Origin: JBDSTZ01 sp039927975
GTDB lineage: Bacteria; Pseudomonadota; Gammaproteobacteria; Burkholderiales; Burkholderiaceae_D
Direction: 5' to 3'
Length of the DNA: 24,252 nt
NCBI GenBank assembly: GCA_039927975.1
Contig: JBDSTZ010000141.1
Span: 1-24,252 of the forward strand
A program made the translations under genes and the position numbers. The notes beneath the pieces are model-generated. The model was not told where the DNA came from. It did not search any database and saw only the letters and a list, made by a program, of their open reading frames with translations. Every line of letters begins with the position of its first letter. Positions within the stretch are counted from its first letter, which is position 1. This document shows, in pieces, positions 22,017 to 24,252 of the stretch.

Positions 22017-22036
22017 ATTAGTTAATTAATACAGTA
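22011..22036. promoter_or_regulatory. Perfect 10+10 bp palindromic operator, likely for the GntR regulator
   Basis: TACTGTATTA (22011-22020) and TAATACAGTA (22027-22036) are perfect inverted repeats around a 6-bp GTTAAT centre. The AT-rich palindrome stands out in GC-rich DNA. It covers the -10 and start of transcription and ends 10 nt before the first gene. YtrA-type GntR repressors bind such AT-rich palindromes at their own operon promoters, and one is encoded in this operon. Confidence 0.8.
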
Positions 22037-22046
22037 GAAAAACCAA

Positions 22047-23492
22047 ATGAACAATCCAACCCTGAGTGCCATCCCCGCCGGTCTGCGCCACTACCTCCTG
22101 CTGTGGAACAGCCTGGTCGTCCTGCGCCACCCCGGCATGGTGCGCCGCCTGAAATGGGCGATACCGCCGCTGACGGCGCTGCTCATCGTCATCTCCGGCC
22201 TGGGCCACGGCGCCTGGCTGCCGGCGATCGAACGCAGCATGGTGCTGCCCTTGCTGGTCCTGATGGCGCTTGGCGGCATCATCCTCGTGCCCGGCGCGGT
22301 CGCGATGAGCACGCCCAGCCACGCGCTGCTGGTGCCGCATTTGCGCCAGCGCCTGATCCGCCTCGTCCTGCTGTTCTGGATCGTCTCGGTGCCGGCGGCG
22401 GCCTATCTCATCCTGGCCGGTCAGATGGGCTGGTGGGCCGGCACCCTGTACGTCGGCCTGCTGCTGGTCAGTCTGTGCGCATCGCGCGCGGGCCGGTTCC
22501 GCTTCATCGCGCTGCCCGTCCAGCTGTCGCTGACCGTGGGCACCATGTACTTCAAACATCTGCCGGCGGGCGTGGCGCAGTTTGTGTTCAGCGACGCCGG
22601 TCTCGCCGCCGGCACGCTGTTCCTGCTGGCGTTCGGATATCTGGCCTTGCGCTCCTTGTTCCCGGCGCGCGGCGACGGCAATGTCAATCCGGTGAACCTG
22701 GCGTCGGCCTTCTCGATCAAAACCTCGATGCGCATGGCCGGCAAGGTCGGCCGCAAGCTGTACGCCGGCGCGCTGCGGCGCGACTGCGATGGCGCCAGCG
22801 CGCCCCGTACCCTCGTCATGCACCTGTTCGGCCCGATGGGGCACTGGAGCCTGGCGCTGCTCTCGGCGGCCATGCTGCTCGGCGTCGCCCTGGGCGCCAA
22901 ATTGTTGATGCTCGCCTTCGCCGGCGCCACCGCGCACGCCATGGTCGCCCAGTTCAGCTGGGCGCTGGCGCTGTTCTTCGGCCCGTTCGGCAGCGTCGGC
23001 TCGACGCGCCAGATGCTGTCCCATCTGCACGCCAGCAAGGTCGAACAGTCGCTGATCCGCCTGGCGCCGCGCTTCCCGCTCGCGCCTTCCAGCTTTAACC
23101 GCCAGCTCGCCGATGGCTTGCTGATCCGCTCGCTGACCGACTGGGCGCTGGGCACCGCCGCGCTGATGCTCGTGGTCGGCATCCTCGGCGGCGGCTTTTC
23201 CGCCCTCTGCCTGTGCGCCGCCGTGTGCGCCGTCGGCCTGCCGCTGCCCTGCGTGCTGCTGCGCGATTTCGCCCGTGGCAAGGACCACGGCGCGCTGCCG
23301 GAAATCGGCTGGTTCGTGCTGGGCGCGGCCCTGATCGTGGCGCTTGGCGTGCTCGCCTCCCTCGCGTTCGGGATCGCACCGCCGGCCGGCATTGTGCTCG
23401 CCGCGCTGCCGGTCAGCGCCGCCCTGATGCTGCCGCGCCGGCGCCGCATGCTGGCCGCGCCGCACGCCTTCCCGGTCGAAAGGATGGCATGA
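22047..23492 (+). CDS. Large polytopic membrane protein, probable ABC permease partner
   Basis: A 481-residue membrane protein with about ten to twelve hydrophobic segments, interrupted by a soluble loop around residues 210-265 containing NVNPVNLASAFSIKTSMRMAGK. I do not recognise a named family. It starts MNNPTLSAIPAGLRHYLLLWNS. Its place as first gene of an operon with a GntR repressor and an ABC ATPase, each overlapping by 4 nt, suggests a permease of that transporter, as in YtrA-type operons. Its size and the single permease gene so far are not enough to state a substrate. Translation starts from a weak ribosome binding site in a short leader. Confidence 0.8.
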   Translation: MNNPTLSAIPAGLRHYLLLWNSLVVLRHPGMVRRLKWAIPPLTALLIVISGLGHGAWLPAIERSMVLPLLVLMALGGIILVPGAVAMSTPSHALLVPHLRQRLIRLVLLFWIVSVPAAAYLILAGQMGWWAGTLYVGLLLVSLCASRAGRFRFIALPVQLSLTVGTMYFKHLPAGVAQFVFSDAGLAAGTLFLLAFGYLALRSLFPARGDGNVNPVNLASAFSIKTSMRMAGKVGRKLYAGALRRDCDGASAPRTLVMHLFGPMGHWSLALLSAAMLLGVALGAKLLMLAFAGATAHAMVAQFSWALALFFGPFGSVGSTRQMLSHLHASKVEQSLIRLAPRFPLAPSSFNRQLADGLLIRSLTDWALGTAALMLVVGILGGGFSALCLCAAVCAVGLPLPCVLLRDFARGKDHGALPEIGWFVLGAALIVALGVLASLAFGIAPPAGIVLAALPVSAALMLPRRRRMLAAPHAFPVERMA

Positions 23493-23887
23493 CGGTCCAT
23501 TCCGCCCACATCTTCTCGATCGCCACCGGCTCGTCCGAACCGATCTACCGCCAGCTGGTCGACCAGGTGCGCCGCATGGTGGCCGGCGGCCAGCTCGCGC
23601 CCGGCGACGGCATGCCTTCGGTGCGCGACATCGCCCAGGCCCTGACGCTCAACCCGATGACGGTGTCGAAAGCCTTCGGCATGCTCGAAATCGAAGGCGT
23701 GCTGACGCGCCGCCGAGGCCAGGGCATGGCGGTGGCCGACGCGCCGAAGCACGCGCACAGCCTCGACAGCCGCGCCGAACTGCTGCGCCCCACGCTGGAA
23801 CGCGCCGCCCTCGAAGCGCGCCAGCTCGAACTTGACCCCGACACCGTCCTTGCCCTGTTCACAAAAATAATGAAAGACGCATCATGA
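23489..23887 (+). CDS. GntR-family regulator, YtrA subfamily
   Basis: A 132-residue transcription factor. The N-terminal GntR winged helix covers residues ~15-80: PIYRQLVDQVRRMVAGGQLAPGD, MPSVRDIAQALTLNPMTVSKAF and EGVLTRRRGQGMAV. The C-terminal part is a short helical dimerisation tail (~50 residues) instead of a large ligand-binding domain, which defines the YtrA type. It starts in an ATGA overlap with the membrane protein gene, with AAAGGA a few nt upstream, and overlaps the ATPase gene by 4 nt. Likely an autorepressor acting at the palindrome at 22011-22036 and released by a small signal such as a membrane-active compound. Confidence 0.93.
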   Translation: MTVHSAHIFSIATGSSEPIYRQLVDQVRRMVAGGQLAPGDGMPSVRDIAQALTLNPMTVSKAFGMLEIEGVLTRRRGQGMAVADAPKHAHSLDSRAELLRPTLERAALEARQLELDPDTVLALFTKIMKDAS

Positions 23888-24252
23888 CCGACACCATCAT
23901 CGACATTTCCGGTATCAGCAAATCGTTCGGCGCCTCGCCCGTGCTCGCCAATCTCGACTGGCGCGTCCGGCCCGGCCAGGTGATCGGCCTGTTGGGCCGC
24001 AACGGCGCCGGCAAATCGACCCTGATCGAATGCATGCTCGGCCTGCGCGACACCGACGCCGGCCGCGTGAGCGTCTACGGCGAGGAGGTCGAGAACCTGT
24101 CGGCCGCGGTGCGCGCCAACATTGGCTACGTGCCGCAGAAATCGGACCTGTTCGAGTGGCTCACGCCGGTCCAGATGCTCGACTACTTCAAGGCGCTGTA
24201 CCCGCGCTGGAACGTGGCCAAGACCGAGGCGCTGCTGACGCGCTGGGGCTTC
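23884..24252 (+). CDS. ABC transporter ATP-binding protein (3' end outside window)
   Basis: The first 123 residues of an ABC ATPase. Walker A is GLLGRNGAGKSTLIE (GRNGAGKST at residues 38-46), and the Q-loop is GYVPQKSDLF (Gln85). The signature motif, Walker B and the H-loop lie beyond the window. It overlaps the GntR gene by 4 nt. With that regulator and the membrane protein it forms a YtrA-type transporter operon. The YPRWN segment after the Q-loop (residues ~107-111) is common in the CcmA-like ATPases of these operons. Confidence 0.95.
   Translation, partial: MTDTIIDISGISKSFGASPVLANLDWRVRPGQVIGLLGRNGAGKSTLIECMLGLRDTDAGRVSVYGEEVENLSAAVRANIGYVPQKSDLFEWLTPVQMLDYFKALYPRWNVAKTEALLTRWGF

Noticed and set aside
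1..24252. CRISPR arrays, tRNA, rRNA or complete insertion sequences
   Set aside because: No spaced direct repeats of CRISPR type, no tRNA or rRNA signature and no complete transposase were seen by reading. Small noncoding RNAs cannot be excluded without a covariance search.

Overview
The window is about 24 kb of GC-rich chromosome that looks like a betaproteobacterium of the Burkholderiales, most likely Oxalobacteraceae (Massilia/Duganella/Janthinobacterium type). That placement is inferred from gene order and protein character: an aa3 oxidase cluster ordered ctaD, 35-residue assembly protein, ctaG, DUF2970, ctaE, DUF2909, SURF1, Sco-like, ctaA, ctaB, sco. No rRNA, tRNA or CRISPR array was seen.

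Region 1 (1-8336) is the respiratory block. It holds the end of subunit I, subunit III, copper-insertion proteins (Cox11, Sco and a second CxxxC thioredoxin-like protein), SURF1, and the two heme A enzymes (CtaB makes heme O, CtaA oxidises it to heme A). Several genes overlap by 4 nt or by 23 nt, which suggests coupled translation. An AI-2E/PerM-type membrane protein follows.

Region 2 (8447-12433) lies on the minus strand. It carries an RtcB2-PrfH pair (RNA ligase plus release factor H, a known system for repairing and rescuing damaged ribosomes). The pair is preceded by a terminator, a good sigma70 promoter, a 19-codon leader ORF with a strong ribosome binding site, and a structured spacer. 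Upstream are a PEP-mutase/isocitrate-lyase family enzyme, a VOC protein and a cupin.

Region 3 (about 12540-15136) is visibly more AT-rich and looks acquired. It has a beheaded Rhs C-terminal tip with its toxin domain and a candidate immunity gene, a small secreted protein resembling B subunits of AB5 toxins, and a BPSL0067-type peptidoglycan hydrolase overlapping a periplasmic STY0301-type immunity protein. I read it as a scrap-yard of interbacterial competition modules.

Region 4 (15187-21819) has a DUF6624 exported protein, a CNNM/CBS/CorC membrane protein, an NhaR-like LysR regulator divergent from a DUF475 (TerC-like) membrane protein, and a small ter-type cluster (TerD, AIM24/TIGR00266, TerZ-like) closed by a strong terminator.

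Region 5 (21871-24252) has a dispersed-repeat palindrome and then a promoter whose -10 lies inside a perfect 10+10 bp inverted repeat. This drives an overlapping operon of a large membrane protein, a YtrA-type GntR repressor and an ABC ATPase cut by the window end. Short degenerate tandem arrays with 11, 12 and 14 bp periods recur in several spacers and in one coding region.
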